A stretch of DNA of 64,000 nt from Verrucolacustris sp044348085 (GTDB taxonomy: Bacteria; Verrucomicrobiota; Verrucomicrobiia; Methylacidiphilales; Verrucolacustridaceae): contig JBIKTM010000008.1 of NCBI GenBank assembly GCA_044348085.1, positions 14,011 to 78,010 on the forward strand. Direction: 5' to 3'. The notes beneath the pieces are model-generated. The model was not told the origin of the DNA. It did no database searches and worked only from the letters and a program-made list of their open reading frames with translations. How positions within the stretch are numbered: position 1 is the stretch's first letter; every line of letters begins with the position of its first letter. Both the position numbers and the translations under genes were made by a program. Shown piece after piece: positions 17,158 to 25,177 of this stretch.

Positions 17158-17823
17158 ATGCTCGAAACACGCGATCTTCATAAATCTTACGAATCAGGCG
17201 AGGCTCGCGTAGATGCCTTGCGTGGCATCACCCTGAAAATTCTCCCTGGCGAAATCGTCGCTATCACCGGGCCCAGCGGCTGTGGAAAAAGCACTCTCCT
17301 GCATATCCTTGGAGCACTCGACACCCCCACCTCTGGCCAAGCTTACCTCGAAGGACATCCCCTCCACTCCCTTAACGACGATAAACTGACCGCCCTCCGA
17401 CGCCTTAAAATCGGCTTCGTTTTTCAATTCTTCCACCTCCTCCCCACCCTTACGGTCGAAGAAAATGTTCTCCTCCCCCTCCTCCTCTCCGGACGTGTGA
17501 ACGCCTCGGCTCGTGACCGTGCCAACGATCTCCTTAAATCCGTCCAACTCGCCGACCGCTCTCACCATCGCCCCCACCAGCTTTCCGGTGGACAACTCCA
17601 GCGAGCCGCCCTCGCCCGTGCCCTCATCCACCAACCCTCGATTCTTCTCGCCGACGAACCCACCGGAAATCTCGACTCCGCCTCAAGCACCATGGTCATC
17701 GATCTCATCACCCAACTCGCCCGAAAAGAAAAAACCACAGTCGTTCTCGTAACCCACAGCGAAGAAATTGCCCGAACCGCCGATCGCCGAGTCGCCCTCG
17801 TCGACGGTCGCATCCACTCCTGA
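17158..17823 (+). CDS. ABC transporter ATP-binding protein (LolD/MacB/AttE class)
   Basis: A 221-residue ATPase of the class that energises FtsX-type permeases at the inner membrane. Walker A is ITGPSGCGKSTLLHILGAL (about residues 36-54), the Q-loop is GFVFQFFHLLPTLTVEENV, the signature is LSGGQLQRAALARAL, Walker B is ILLADEPTGNLD and the H-loop is VLVTHSEEIA. It is the first gene of a tight operon: its stop is two bases before the permease's TTG start, and the permease stop overlaps the next ATG. This gene set (ATPase, FtsX-like permease, secreted AttH-like protein) matches att-type loci. The substrate is unknown; lipoprotein or lipid export is the usual suggestion for the class. Confidence 0.93.
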   Translation: MLETRDLHKSYESGEARVDALRGITLKILPGEIVAITGPSGCGKSTLLHILGALDTPTSGQAYLEGHPLHSLNDDKLTALRRLKIGFVFQFFHLLPTLTVEENVLLPLLLSGRVNASARDRANDLLKSVQLADRSHHRPHQLSGGQLQRAALARALIHQPSILLADEPTGNLDSASSTMVIDLITQLARKEKTTVVLVTHSEEIARTADRRVALVDGRIHS

Positions 17824-17825
17824 TC

Positions 17826-20405
17826 TTGAACTGGTTGACCACCCTCCGCGTCTTCCTTTCCCACGGGACCCGCGATTTTTTCCGACACAAAACTCTATCC
17901 CTACTCAACCTCCTTGCCCTCGCAGTTGGCGTCGCCGCCATCGTCGCGATTCAAACCGTCAACGAAACTGCCCTCCGCTCATTCCGAGCCTCTCTCGACC
18001 TCGTCGCCGGCCGGCCCGACTTCACAATCGAAGGGCAAGGCTTCCGCCTTCCTGAAAAACTCATCCCTCTACTCAGGAACGATCCCGCCGTCCGCGAAGT
18101 TACCCCCACACTCTCTCTTGTCGCTTCCCTCCCCAATCACCCAGGGGAATTCCTTCATCTCATCGGCGTCGACCCCTTTTCGAATAGCGAACTGGTGACC
18201 TACCGCCTAGAAGACGCCCTCCGCTCCCCCACCGACGCCATCGCCTTCGTTTCCGAACCCAACACCATCGCCCTCACCCGATCCCTCGCCAACCGTCTCC
18301 ACCTTCAACCCGGCGACTCCATCCGCGCTGTCTCCGCCGGCCATCAAGCCAACCTCCGGGTCCGCTTCCTTCTCGAACCTTCCCCCGACCTCCTGGGAGC
18401 CGATGATCACCTCGCCATCGCTGATATCGCCACCGTTCAGTCCGCCTTTGGACTCTCAGGCCAAGTCGACCGCATCGAAGCCCTTCTTCAACCCGATGCG
18501 TCGGGAAAAATTGCCGCAGCTCGCTCCTCACTTCTCGAACGACTTACACCCCACCTTCCCGCCCACGCCCGAGCGGGTTCCCCCGAACGCCGTGGCCAAG
18601 AAGTCGAAAAAATGCTCGGTGCATTTCAACTCAACCTCACAGCCCTCTCTCTCATCGCTCTCGTCGTCGGCATGTTCCTCGTCACCAATACCGTCGCCGC
18701 CAATGTGGTTCGACGCCGATCCGAAATCGGCCTTCTGCGCTCTCTCGGGCTTACCCAAAACTCCGTTGTCTTTCTTCTCGTCGCCGAATCCCTTCTCCTC
18801 GGCTTACTCGGTTCCGTAATCGGGATTCTTCTCGGCCTTCAAGTCGCCCGAACTCTCCTTCAATCCGTAGCTTCAACGGTCACCTCCCACTACGTTCTTC
18901 TCTCCATGCAGGATATTATGGTGAATCCATGGAGTCTTCTCGCTGCGGGCCTCGCAGGACTCCTCGCCGCGGGATTCGCTGCATGGTGGCCCGCCCGCCA
19001 AGCCTCTCTCGTCTCTCCCGTCGATGCCCTTCTACCCGGGAACTCCGCCGATCGCGCCTCCTCCCCACAATCCCACTTCCTTCGAGCCTCACTTCTCTGT
19101 TTTTTCCTCACCCTCCTCTTCTCTGCCATCGCCCTTTATGCCCGGATTCCACGGACCGGGTTTCTTGCCGCACTTAGCATTCTTCTCGCCGCCGCGTTCC
19201 TCGCTCCCGCCCTTGCACGACTTCTGTCTCTCGTTCCTTCTCTGCCCTTCTCCTTCACGATCCTTGCCCGCTCCACCTTCTCCCGTGGTCTTCACCGACA
19301 CGGCCTCGCTGCCGCCGCACTCTCCGTCGCCGTCGCAATGGCTATCGGCGTCACCATCATGGTTCACAGTTTTCGTGCCACCGTCGATCAGTGGATCGGA
19401 GAAAGCATCAAAGCCGACCTCTTTATCGCTCCCTCCACGAACCTCATCGCAGGAGCACTCGAACCCCTCGACCCCGAAGCTGAAACCCTCGCCCTCGCCA
19501 CCCCTGGAGTCCGCGCCGTCGGCACCTACCGCGAAGTCCGCCTCTTCCTCAATGGAACCCCCGCCAAACTCGCCGCCTGCCGACTCGAAATCCTTCGCGT
19601 CTACAATCCTTTGACTTTTCTTTCCACCCTCCCGGGGGATCCCTACGAACTTTGCCAAAAGGGCGACTACGCCATCATCTCGGAAAACTTCGCCCGCCGT
19701 CGCCGACTCAAAGCCGGCGATACGGTCTCCCTTCCCACTCCGACAGGAACTCATCTGCTCCAAGTGGCCGCCATCTTCCGAGATTATACTTCCGAATCAG
19801 GCCTCCTTCTTCTCGACCGCTCCACCTACCGCCGACTAACCCAAGACCAGGGCCTGACCAGCCTCGCCATTCATCTTGAATCCGGCGTCTCTCCCCAAAC
19901 CGTCGGCGACTCCCTCCGGGAACAGCTCCGCCCCCGTGGCGAATTCCTCGTCTACTCGCAGGCCGGACTTAGGAACGAAGCCCTTCGGATCTTCGACCGC
20001 TCCTTTGCTGTCACCGCCCTCCTCCGCACTCTTGCCATTGCGGTCGCCGCCCTCGGCGTCACCCTCTCCCTCACCGCCCTCGGAATTGAGCGCACCCGCG
20101 AAATCGGAATCCTCCGCGCGACAGGCGCCTCCCGGGGACAAATTCTTCGGACAATCATGACCGAGTCCGCCTACCTTGGTACCACTGGGATTCTCCTCGG
20201 CCTCGTCACCGGTTTTGCCGTTGCCCTCATCTTGATGCAGGTCATCAACCGCGCTTTCTTCGGATGGACCATCGACTGGCACACCCCTTACCCCTCTCTC
20301 GTGGGAATTGTCATCGGAATGATGGTTGCCTGCTTGTTGGCCTCTCTTCCCCCCGCATGGCACGCCTCCCGTCTCTCCCCAGCCGAAGCCCTACGCTCCG
20401 AATGA
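17826..20405 (+). CDS. FtsX-like ABC transporter permease, two-unit (859 residues)
   Basis: Large permease built from two FtsX units. Unit 1: a TM helix near residues 21-38 (LSLLNLLALAVGVAAIVA), a long periplasmic domain, then three TM helices about 270-290, 315-335 and 365-385 (LIALVVGMFLVTNTVAAN, SLLLGLLGSVIGILLGL). After a middle pair of helices (about 415-465), unit 2 repeats the plan with an N-terminal helix near 495-515, a periplasmic domain, and C-terminal helices at about 740-760, 785-805 and 825-850. Conserved cytoplasmic turns RRRSEIGLLRSLG and RTREIGILRATGAS occur once in each unit. It likely works with the upstream ATPase as the whole permease. The start is a TTG two bases after the ATPase stop. 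Confidence 0.9.
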   Translation: MNWLTTLRVFLSHGTRDFFRHKTLSLLNLLALAVGVAAIVAIQTVNETALRSFRASLDLVAGRPDFTIEGQGFRLPEKLIPLLRNDPAVREVTPTLSLVASLPNHPGEFLHLIGVDPFSNSELVTYRLEDALRSPTDAIAFVSEPNTIALTRSLANRLHLQPGDSIRAVSAGHQANLRVRFLLEPSPDLLGADDHLAIADIATVQSAFGLSGQVDRIEALLQPDASGKIAAARSSLLERLTPHLPAHARAGSPERRGQEVEKMLGAFQLNLTALSLIALVVGMFLVTNTVAANVVRRRSEIGLLRSLGLTQNSVVFLLVAESLLLGLLGSVIGILLGLQVARTLLQSVASTVTSHYVLLSMQDIMVNPWSLLAAGLAGLLAAGFAAWWPARQASLVSPVDALLPGNSADRASSPQSHFLRASLLCFFLTLLFSAIALYARIPRTGFLAALSILLAAAFLAPALARLLSLVPSLPFSFTILARSTFSRGLHRHGLAAAALSVAVAMAIGVTIMVHSFRATVDQWIGESIKADLFIAPSTNLIAGALEPLDPEAETLALATPGVRAVGTYREVRLFLNGTPAKLAACRLEILRVYNPLTFLSTLPGDPYELCQKGDYAIISENFARRRRLKAGDTVSLPTPTGTHLLQVAAIFRDYTSESGLLLLDRSTYRRLTQDQGLTSLAIHLESGVSPQTVGDSLREQLRPRGEFLVYSQAGLRNEALRIFDRSFAVTALLRTLAIAVAALGVTLSLTALGIERTREIGILRATGASRGQILRTIMTESAYLGTTGILLGLVTGFAVALILMQVINRAFFGWTIDWHTPYPSLVGIVIGMMVACLLASLPPAWHASRLSPAEALRSE

Positions 20406-21505
20406 AAAAACTTCTCCCCATTCTCCTCTTTTTCCTCACAACCTTTGGACTCCATGCGGCCGATCTTTGGGCTCGCGCAATGAAGCCATGGTCCTGGTCT
20501 TTCCCACGCGATCACGGAGCTCACCCAGAATTCAAAACCGAATGGTGGTATCTCACTGGAAACCTCGACGATGAAAACGGAAACCCCTACGGCTACGAAC
20601 TCACCTTCTTCCGCCATGGGCTTCAACCTGTCGCCACCCAACCTGACTCCGCTTGGTCGATTCGTGACATCTCTTTTGCCCATCTCGCCATCACGGATGT
20701 TCGCTCTCGCCGCTTTCTTTTTTCCGAAAAACTCAGCCGAGGCGCACTCGGAGAGGTAGAGATTTCGCAAAAAGACATGCAGGTCCGGATCGCCGACTGG
20801 ACCCTCCAGAGAAAACCTGACTCGACTCTCACCATGTCCGCCTCCGATCCCACCACAGGAATCGGACTCAATCTTACGGCTACCCCCCTGAAACCTCTCA
20901 CCTTCCAAGGTGAAAAAGGCTTAAGCCGAAAATCTGCCACTCCCGGCAACGCCAGCCACTACTACTCCTTCACCCGCCTCCAAACCACGGGCCAACTCGA
21001 ACTCAGTGGCAAAAAAATTCCGGTCAAAGGACTCTCCTGGTTCGATCACGAATTCTCCACCTCTGCTCTCGGCGAAGATCAGGAAGGTTGGGACTGGTTC
21101 TGTCTCCAGTTCGATTCGGGCGATGAACTGATGCTCTATCGGATGCGCAACCCCGGCAATCGAACCGATCCCGCCTCCTCCGGAACCTGGATTCCTGCCC
21201 GTGGCCCCTCCCTCCCTCTTAAGTCATCCGAGTTTACCATCACTCCCATCGACGAGTGGAAGACCGCCAGCGGAGCCACGTATCCATCAGGTTGGAAAAT
21301 TTCCATTCCTTCTCTTGATCTCACAGGGGAAGTCCAACCACTTCTTCTCGATCAAGAACTTCAACTCAAACGAACCGCAAAGATCCGTTACTGGGAAGGA
21401 GCATGTCGCTTCGCCGGAACCCGGCAGGGAAAATCTTTGTCCGGTCGCGGCTATACCGAACTCACCGGTTACGCCGCCCCTATCGGTCAGGGAATGAAGG
21501 AATAG
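20402..21505 (+). CDS. Secreted AttH/CrtC-type lipocalin-like protein
   Basis: A 367-residue exported protein with signal peptide MKKLLPILLFFLTTFGLHAA. The mature part matches the AttH/CrtC-like fold (two lipocalin-type barrels): SFPRDHGAHPEFKTEWWYLTGNL near residues 38-60, YGYELTFFRHG, the mid-protein SWFDHEFSTSALGEDQEGWDWF and the late RYWEGACRFAGTRQGKS. Family members include carotenoid 1,2-hydratase and the export-associated AttH; no carotenoid genes are here, so an export accessory role is more likely. The start ATG overlaps the permease stop (ATGA), so it is translationally coupled. A longer in-frame start at 20264 lies within the permease gene and would lose the signal peptide's N-terminal position. 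Confidence 0.87.
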   Translation: MKKLLPILLFFLTTFGLHAADLWARAMKPWSWSFPRDHGAHPEFKTEWWYLTGNLDDENGNPYGYELTFFRHGLQPVATQPDSAWSIRDISFAHLAITDVRSRRFLFSEKLSRGALGEVEISQKDMQVRIADWTLQRKPDSTLTMSASDPTTGIGLNLTATPLKPLTFQGEKGLSRKSATPGNASHYYSFTRLQTTGQLELSGKKIPVKGLSWFDHEFSTSALGEDQEGWDWFCLQFDSGDELMLYRMRNPGNRTDPASSGTWIPARGPSLPLKSSEFTITPIDEWKTASGATYPSGWKISIPSLDLTGEVQPLLLDQELQLKRTAKIRYWEGACRFAGTRQGKSLSGRGYTELTGYAAPIGQGMKE

Positions 21506-21507
21506 GA

Positions 21508-22296
21508 CTATTTAACTAAGACCAACCAAATCAGCCCCAGACCAATCCGATACCACCCAAACGGATTGAATGTTTTCGTTCGCACATATCCCAGTAACCA
21601 CCGAACGACGAAATAAGCCGTGACCGCGGAAACGGCGAAACCCAAACCCAGATGCATCCACTCCTCTTGAGGCGGAACTCCCTCTGCCTTCAGTTGCCGG
21701 AAAAAACTCAGCCCGCACGCCGCCAGTAAAGTGGGAACCCCCAGTAGAAAAGAAAAGTCCGCCGCCGCCGATCTCGATAAACCCCCAAACATCCCCGCCA
21801 AAATCGTCACACCCGAACGGGAAGTTCCCGGAAACACTGCCGCCAGCATCTGAGAAGCTCCGATGACCAAGGCTGTTGCCCATCCAGGATTTTCATGCCC
21901 CTGATGCCGCTTCAGCCAGGCCTCCGCCCCAAGGATCACTCCACCACCCACCATCAAAGTCCAGGCAATCACTCTTGGATCTTCGGGAAGCTTGAGCCCC
22001 ATCTTGGCCGCCACCAACCCCAGACCGGCTGTTAAACAAAATGCTCCCCCCAGTTTCATCAGATAACTTTTCCCAACTCTCCCCATCTCCCCTGTCACCA
22101 TCGCTCTCAACCTAGGCGCATAAATCAAAAGGACCGCCAACAATGCCCCCGATTGAATCCCCACATTAAAAAGTTCCGTCCGCTTTACCTCAAACCAGTG
22201 CTCTACCAACAGAAGATGCCCCGTAGAGGAAATCGGCAGGAATTCGGTCACTCCCTCGACCACTCCCAACAAAATCGTCATCAGCCATTCGCTCAT
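21508..22296 (-). CDS. uppP: Undecaprenyl-diphosphatase
   Basis: Integral membrane phosphatase (UppP/BacA) that recycles undecaprenyl diphosphate to the monophosphate carrier for peptidoglycan and LPS O-antigen synthesis, also giving bacitracin resistance. 262 residues with about eight hydrophobic segments. Family motifs are GVVEGVTEFLPISSTGHLLL near residue 10 (with the essential Glu) and AVFPGTSRSGVTILAGMFGG at about residues 153-172. Single gene, convergent with the export operon and divergent from the RRM-protein leader. Confidence 0.95.
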   Translation of the reverse strand: MSEWLMTILLGVVEGVTEFLPISSTGHLLLVEHWFEVKRTELFNVGIQSGALLAVLLIYAPRLRAMVTGEMGRVGKSYLMKLGGAFCLTAGLGLVAAKMGLKLPEDPRVIAWTLMVGGGVILGAEAWLKRHQGHENPGWATALVIGASQMLAAVFPGTSRSGVTILAGMFGGLSRSAAADFSFLLGVPTLLAACGLSFFRQLKAEGVPPQEEWMHLGLGFAVSAVTAYFVVRWLLGYVRTKTFNPFGWYRIGLGLIWLVLVK

Positions 22297-22347
22297 TTCC
22301 CCTTTGTATCAGCTATTTCCACAAGCAAAAGGGATGAAAATAAGAAG

Positions 22348-22376
22348 TTGGCATCCCTCTCAAGAGGGAGTATCTT
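22348..22376 (+). promoter_or_regulatory. Promoter of the RRM-protein gene with a dyad in the spacer
   Basis: TTGGCA (22348-22353), a 17-base spacer and TATCTT (22371-22376). The spacer contains a dyad at 22354-22369, TCCCTCT-CA-AGAGGGA, with perfect 7-bp arms. Transcription would start near 22383 and give a leader of about 140 bases. The dyad could be an operator. Confidence 0.5.
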
Positions 22377-22448
22377 AGTTTCTTGGTCAAGGTTAGATGA
22401 TACGAGTTCAGGCGAGGAAACAGATACAGTCCGGTAGGTTCCAACCCA

Positions 22449-22508
22449 CCTTGTGGCCCGTTGTTCGGGCTCACGCCGAGCAACGCCGTCAGCCAGTAGC
22501 CAGCAAGG
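22449..22508 (+). promoter_or_regulatory. Structured 5' leader able to sequester the ribosome-binding site of the RRM gene
   Basis: CCUUGUGGC (22449-22457) pairs with GCC-A-GCAAGG (22499-22508) with one bulged A and one U-G pair; the 3' strand contains most of the AAGGA ribosome-binding site (22505-22509). Inside lies a nine-pair hairpin GUUGUUCGG (22460-22468)/CCGAGCAAC (22476-22484). A competing upstream hairpin (GGUAGGUU with AACCCACC, 22433-22450) overlaps the first strand, so alternative folds are possible. Confidence 0.5.
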
Positions 22509-22521
22509 AAACATAAATACA

Positions 22522-22938
22522 ATGGAAACCAGACTCTATGTGGGGAACCTTCCGTTCTCCGCCACTGATGATGAACTCAAACAGGCCTTTTCAGGCCACG
22601 GCACCGTCACCGACGTCGCCTTGATCTCGGATCGCGTCACAGGCCGCTCACGCGGCTTCGCGTTCGTGACCATGTCGACCCCGGATGAAGCCAATGCGGC
22701 TGTCGCAGGCATGCACGGCAAGGACTTTGCCGGACGCAGCCTCACCGTGAACATCGCGCGCCCGCGTGAAGAACGTCCTGCCCGTGGTGGCGGAGGCGGA
22801 TACGGTGGTGGTGGCGGCGGTGGATACGGCGGTGGTGGTGGTGGCGGTGGATACGGCGGTGGTGGCGGCGGATATGGTGGTGGCGGAGGCCGTGGTGGCT
22901 CCCGTGGCCCTCGTCGCGACAGCGGCGGCTATCGCTAA
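22522..22938 (+). CDS. Glycine-rich RRM RNA-binding protein
   Basis: A 138-residue single-RRM RNA-binding protein. RNP2 is LYVGNLPF (residues 4-11) and RNP1 is RGFAFVTM (about 43-50); the RRM ends near residue 80. The tail is almost pure Gly with regularly spaced Tyr (repeats of GGGGYGGGG) and ends with an Arg/Gly stretch, RGGSRGPRRDSGGYR. Such Rbp proteins in cyanobacteria and other bacteria are often cold-induced and act as RNA chaperones. The start is the ATG at 22522, after AAGGA at 22505-22509; the in-frame extension to 22453 is leader RNA. A strong terminator follows at 22961. The leader structure suggests post-transcriptional control. Confidence 0.93.
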   Translation: METRLYVGNLPFSATDDELKQAFSGHGTVTDVALISDRVTGRSRGFAFVTMSTPDEANAAVAGMHGKDFAGRSLTVNIARPREERPARGGGGGYGGGGGGGYGGGGGGGGYGGGGGGYGGGGGRGGSRGPRRDSGGYR

Positions 22939-22960
22939 AACCTAACCTACGGTTTTGAGG

Positions 22961-22999
22961 ATGGGGGTGGAGAGCAATCTCCACCCCCATTTTCTTTTT
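22961..22999 (+). terminator. Rho-independent terminator after the RRM gene
   Basis: ATGGGGGTGGAGA (22961-22973) and TCTCCACCCCCAT (22978-22990) form a perfect 13-bp stem with a GCAA loop, followed by TTTCTTTTT. Confidence 0.93.
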
Positions 23000-23212
23000 A
23001 CAAATCTCCCCTTTTTTTGTCCGCAATCCTACCCGACTTCCGAATCTGCCATCATATTGTCACTTCCCCGCCCCGCCCAACTGCCCAAAATAAGAGGGTG
23101 ATCTTCACCCTGACCTGCTCAGGTGACTCGGATTCTTCCTGCCCATTCCGTTTTCTCACACCCCCCCAAAAAAAAGTCCGAACGTTCTTTTTCGCCACCG
23201 GTCAAACCTAGT

Positions 23213-24139
23213 ATGAAGACCATAACTAAAGAAACTGAGGGAGCTGAATCCTCCCTTCGCTCCTCTGAACTGCCCGCCACCCTTCAAGCCTACCTAAAGG
23301 GAATCGGAGAAACTCCCCTCCTGACTCAGGAGGACGAAAAAAAGGTCTCCCGCCGGGTTCGCCGCGGCGAAACTCAGGCCCGTGAGCTCATGATCAAATC
23401 GAACCTCCGCCTCGTCGTCAAGATTGCCAGCGCGTACAACCACTGCGGTTTACCTATCTTGGATCTCATTTCGGAAGGCAACCTAGGCCTCATGAAAGCG
23501 GTCGATCGCTTCAAACCCAGTCGGGGGGTTAAGTTCAGCACCTACGCCTGCTGGTGGATCAAACAGGCCATCCGTCGTGCCCTTGCAAACCAAGGCAAAA
23601 CAGTTCGGCTTCCCGTTCATCTTGTCGACAAAATCCAACGCCTGCGCCGAGTCAGTGCCGCACTGGGTGCCGAGCTCGGTCGCGAACCCACCGACACAGA
23701 GCTGGCGGATGAGTTGCAGACGGATACCCGACGGGTCACCAAACTCAGAGAAGTATCCTTAGGCACCGTCTCCCTCGACGTTGCGTTGGGTGCTGAAGGG
23801 GATGAGGGAAGCCTCGTGGATCTTTTGGCCGATCCCCGGGCCATCGACCCCATGGAGGAACACTCCCAAGTCGATTTCCGTGATGCAGTTTCCCGCTGCC
23901 TTCAGGTTCTGTCTGAACGTGAACTTGAAATCCTTCGCTTGCGCTTCGGCCTCGATAATGAAGCCAAGGAAAAAACTCTCGAGGAGGTGGGCGAGAAACT
24001 TAACGTCACCCGCGAGCGGATTCGACAAATCCAAAACTCAGCTCTCGCAAAATTACGCCGCCGCATGCTCAAGGAAGAAAACTTCCCCGAATACTTCCGC
24101 AAACTTGTTGGGACGGGGGGCCTCGTTCAAGCAGTCTGA
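23213..24139 (+). CDS. RNA polymerase sigma-70 family factor (RpoD/RpoS-like, regions 1.2-4)
   Basis: A 308-residue sigma factor. Region 1.2 is LQAYLKGIGETPLLTQEDE; region 2 is LMIKSNLRLVVKIASAY, PILDLISEGNLGLMKAVDRF and FSTYACWWIKQAIRRAL (-10 recognition and melting); region 3 is VHLVDKIQRLRR and onward; region 4 is ILRLRFGLDNEAKEKTLEEVGE with the HTH VTRERIRQIQNSALAKLRR. It lacks the long region 1.1 and the non-conserved insert of a typical primary sigma, so it is probably a group 2 (alternative, stress or stationary-phase) factor, though it could be the main one in a reduced form. I chose ATG 23213; upstream in-frame residues are proline/lysine-rich and unconserved. Confidence 0.92.
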   Translation: MKTITKETEGAESSLRSSELPATLQAYLKGIGETPLLTQEDEKKVSRRVRRGETQARELMIKSNLRLVVKIASAYNHCGLPILDLISEGNLGLMKAVDRFKPSRGVKFSTYACWWIKQAIRRALANQGKTVRLPVHLVDKIQRLRRVSAALGAELGREPTDTELADELQTDTRRVTKLREVSLGTVSLDVALGAEGDEGSLVDLLADPRAIDPMEEHSQVDFRDAVSRCLQVLSERELEILRLRFGLDNEAKEKTLEEVGEKLNVTRERIRQIQNSALAKLRRRMLKEENFPEYFRKLVGTGGLVQAV

Positions 24140-24161
24140 CGCCCCTTAGCTCCAAACTATT

Positions 24162-24206
24162 CCATCGCCCAGTCCGTGCATGCACAGCCTGGGCGATGGT
24201 GTTTTA
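24162..24206 (+). terminator. Rho-independent terminator after the sigma-factor gene
   Basis: CCATCGCCCAG (24162-24172) pairs perfectly with CTGGGCGATGG (24189-24199); the apical part contains the palindrome GTGCATGCAC. TGTTTTA follows. The T-run is short, so strength is uncertain. Confidence 0.75.
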
Positions 24207-24307
24207 AACTGCATTTTGAAATCTCCAAGAGGCAGAATCATACGAGCTGCCCTACACTACCCTTCAAACCTTTCGAAACAGGGTAACCACGGGTTATCCT
24301 TCACCCA

Positions 24308-25144
24308 GTGCCAACCGAATTACCCGCCTCTGCCCTCTACTCTCACCCCTCCCTAGGTCGTCTTTGGAAAAAGGTGCACCTCTCCTGCTCCCCCTTTCTT
24401 CACCGTACCGAACTTCAACGACTGCACTGCCTCCCCTCGACTAGGATTCGCAAGCATTTCGGTCGCCAATCCTACTCCCTCCTCGCTCTCGGATGCGCTG
24501 ACGGAACCAAAGAATCCCTCCTTCTCAAAAGGCTACCAAAGCCCATATCCCTATTAGCCTTAGATACCAACCTCACCCTTGCCCGCCGTGCAGCACTTCG
24601 ACTACCCGCTTTTCATAAGTCTGCTCGCCGAGCTGACTTAACTTCCAGCCTCTCTTTGCAATTTCTCTTCTCCCAATTGAGCCCCCATCCAACCCTGATC
24701 ACTCTTTTTGGTGTTTTACCCAACTTGAATCCTCTGCCACTCCTTCGATCCATTCGCCGCTTGATGAAGAAAGATGACCTTCTCCTTTTCAGCGCAAACC
24801 TAGCTCCGGGACAATCATCTCACACCGGAGCCCTCCGTATCCTCCCGCAATACGACAACCGACCTACCCGAAATTGGCTTGAAGCCGCGATCCTCCGATA
24901 CCGCCCCAAACTACCCAAAGGTCATCTCGAATTTGGCGTTTTTCCTGATCCTAAGCAAAAAACTCTCGCCCGAATCGAAGCCCGCTGGATATCCCCACGC
25001 AAAATTCACACCGTTTTTTCATCCCGCCGACCCACTTCTTCTCAGGTCGAAGCCTGGATTCGATCCGCCCAAATGCGAAAACTGGAACGCTATCTCGATT
25101 CCCTCGGCGAAGAGGGGCTCTGGCTTGTCACCCGCAAGGCGTGA
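24308..25144 (+). CDS. Putative SAM methyltransferase, distantly EgtD-like
   Basis: A 278-residue protein that resembles the histidine-specific methyltransferase family (EgtD, Methyltransf_33), but only loosely. SLLALGCADGTKESLLLKRL (about residues 57-76) is a motif I-like SAM site, SLLALDTNLTLARRAALRL would be the following strand, and LITLFGVLPNLNPLPLLRSI with KKDDLLLFSANL (about 135-170) matches the EgtD pattern of a glycine/asparagine turn followed by a D-x-L-L strand. A GTG start at 24308 gives a normal N-terminus. No other ergothioneine gene (EgtB, EgtC) is adjacent, so histidine methylation is not supported. The downstream cyclase gene begins 33 bases later on the same strand and may be co-transcribed. 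Confidence 0.6.
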   Translation: MPTELPASALYSHPSLGRLWKKVHLSCSPFLHRTELQRLHCLPSTRIRKHFGRQSYSLLALGCADGTKESLLLKRLPKPISLLALDTNLTLARRAALRLPAFHKSARRADLTSSLSLQFLFSQLSPHPTLITLFGVLPNLNPLPLLRSIRRLMKKDDLLLFSANLAPGQSSHTGALRILPQYDNRPTRNWLEAAILRYRPKLPKGHLEFGVFPDPKQKTLARIEARWISPRKIHTVFSSRRPTSSQVEAWIRSAQMRKLERYLDSLGEEGLWLVTRKA

Positions 25145-25177
25145 CCCTGCCTGCATTTTCAGTTAAATTCACCCATC

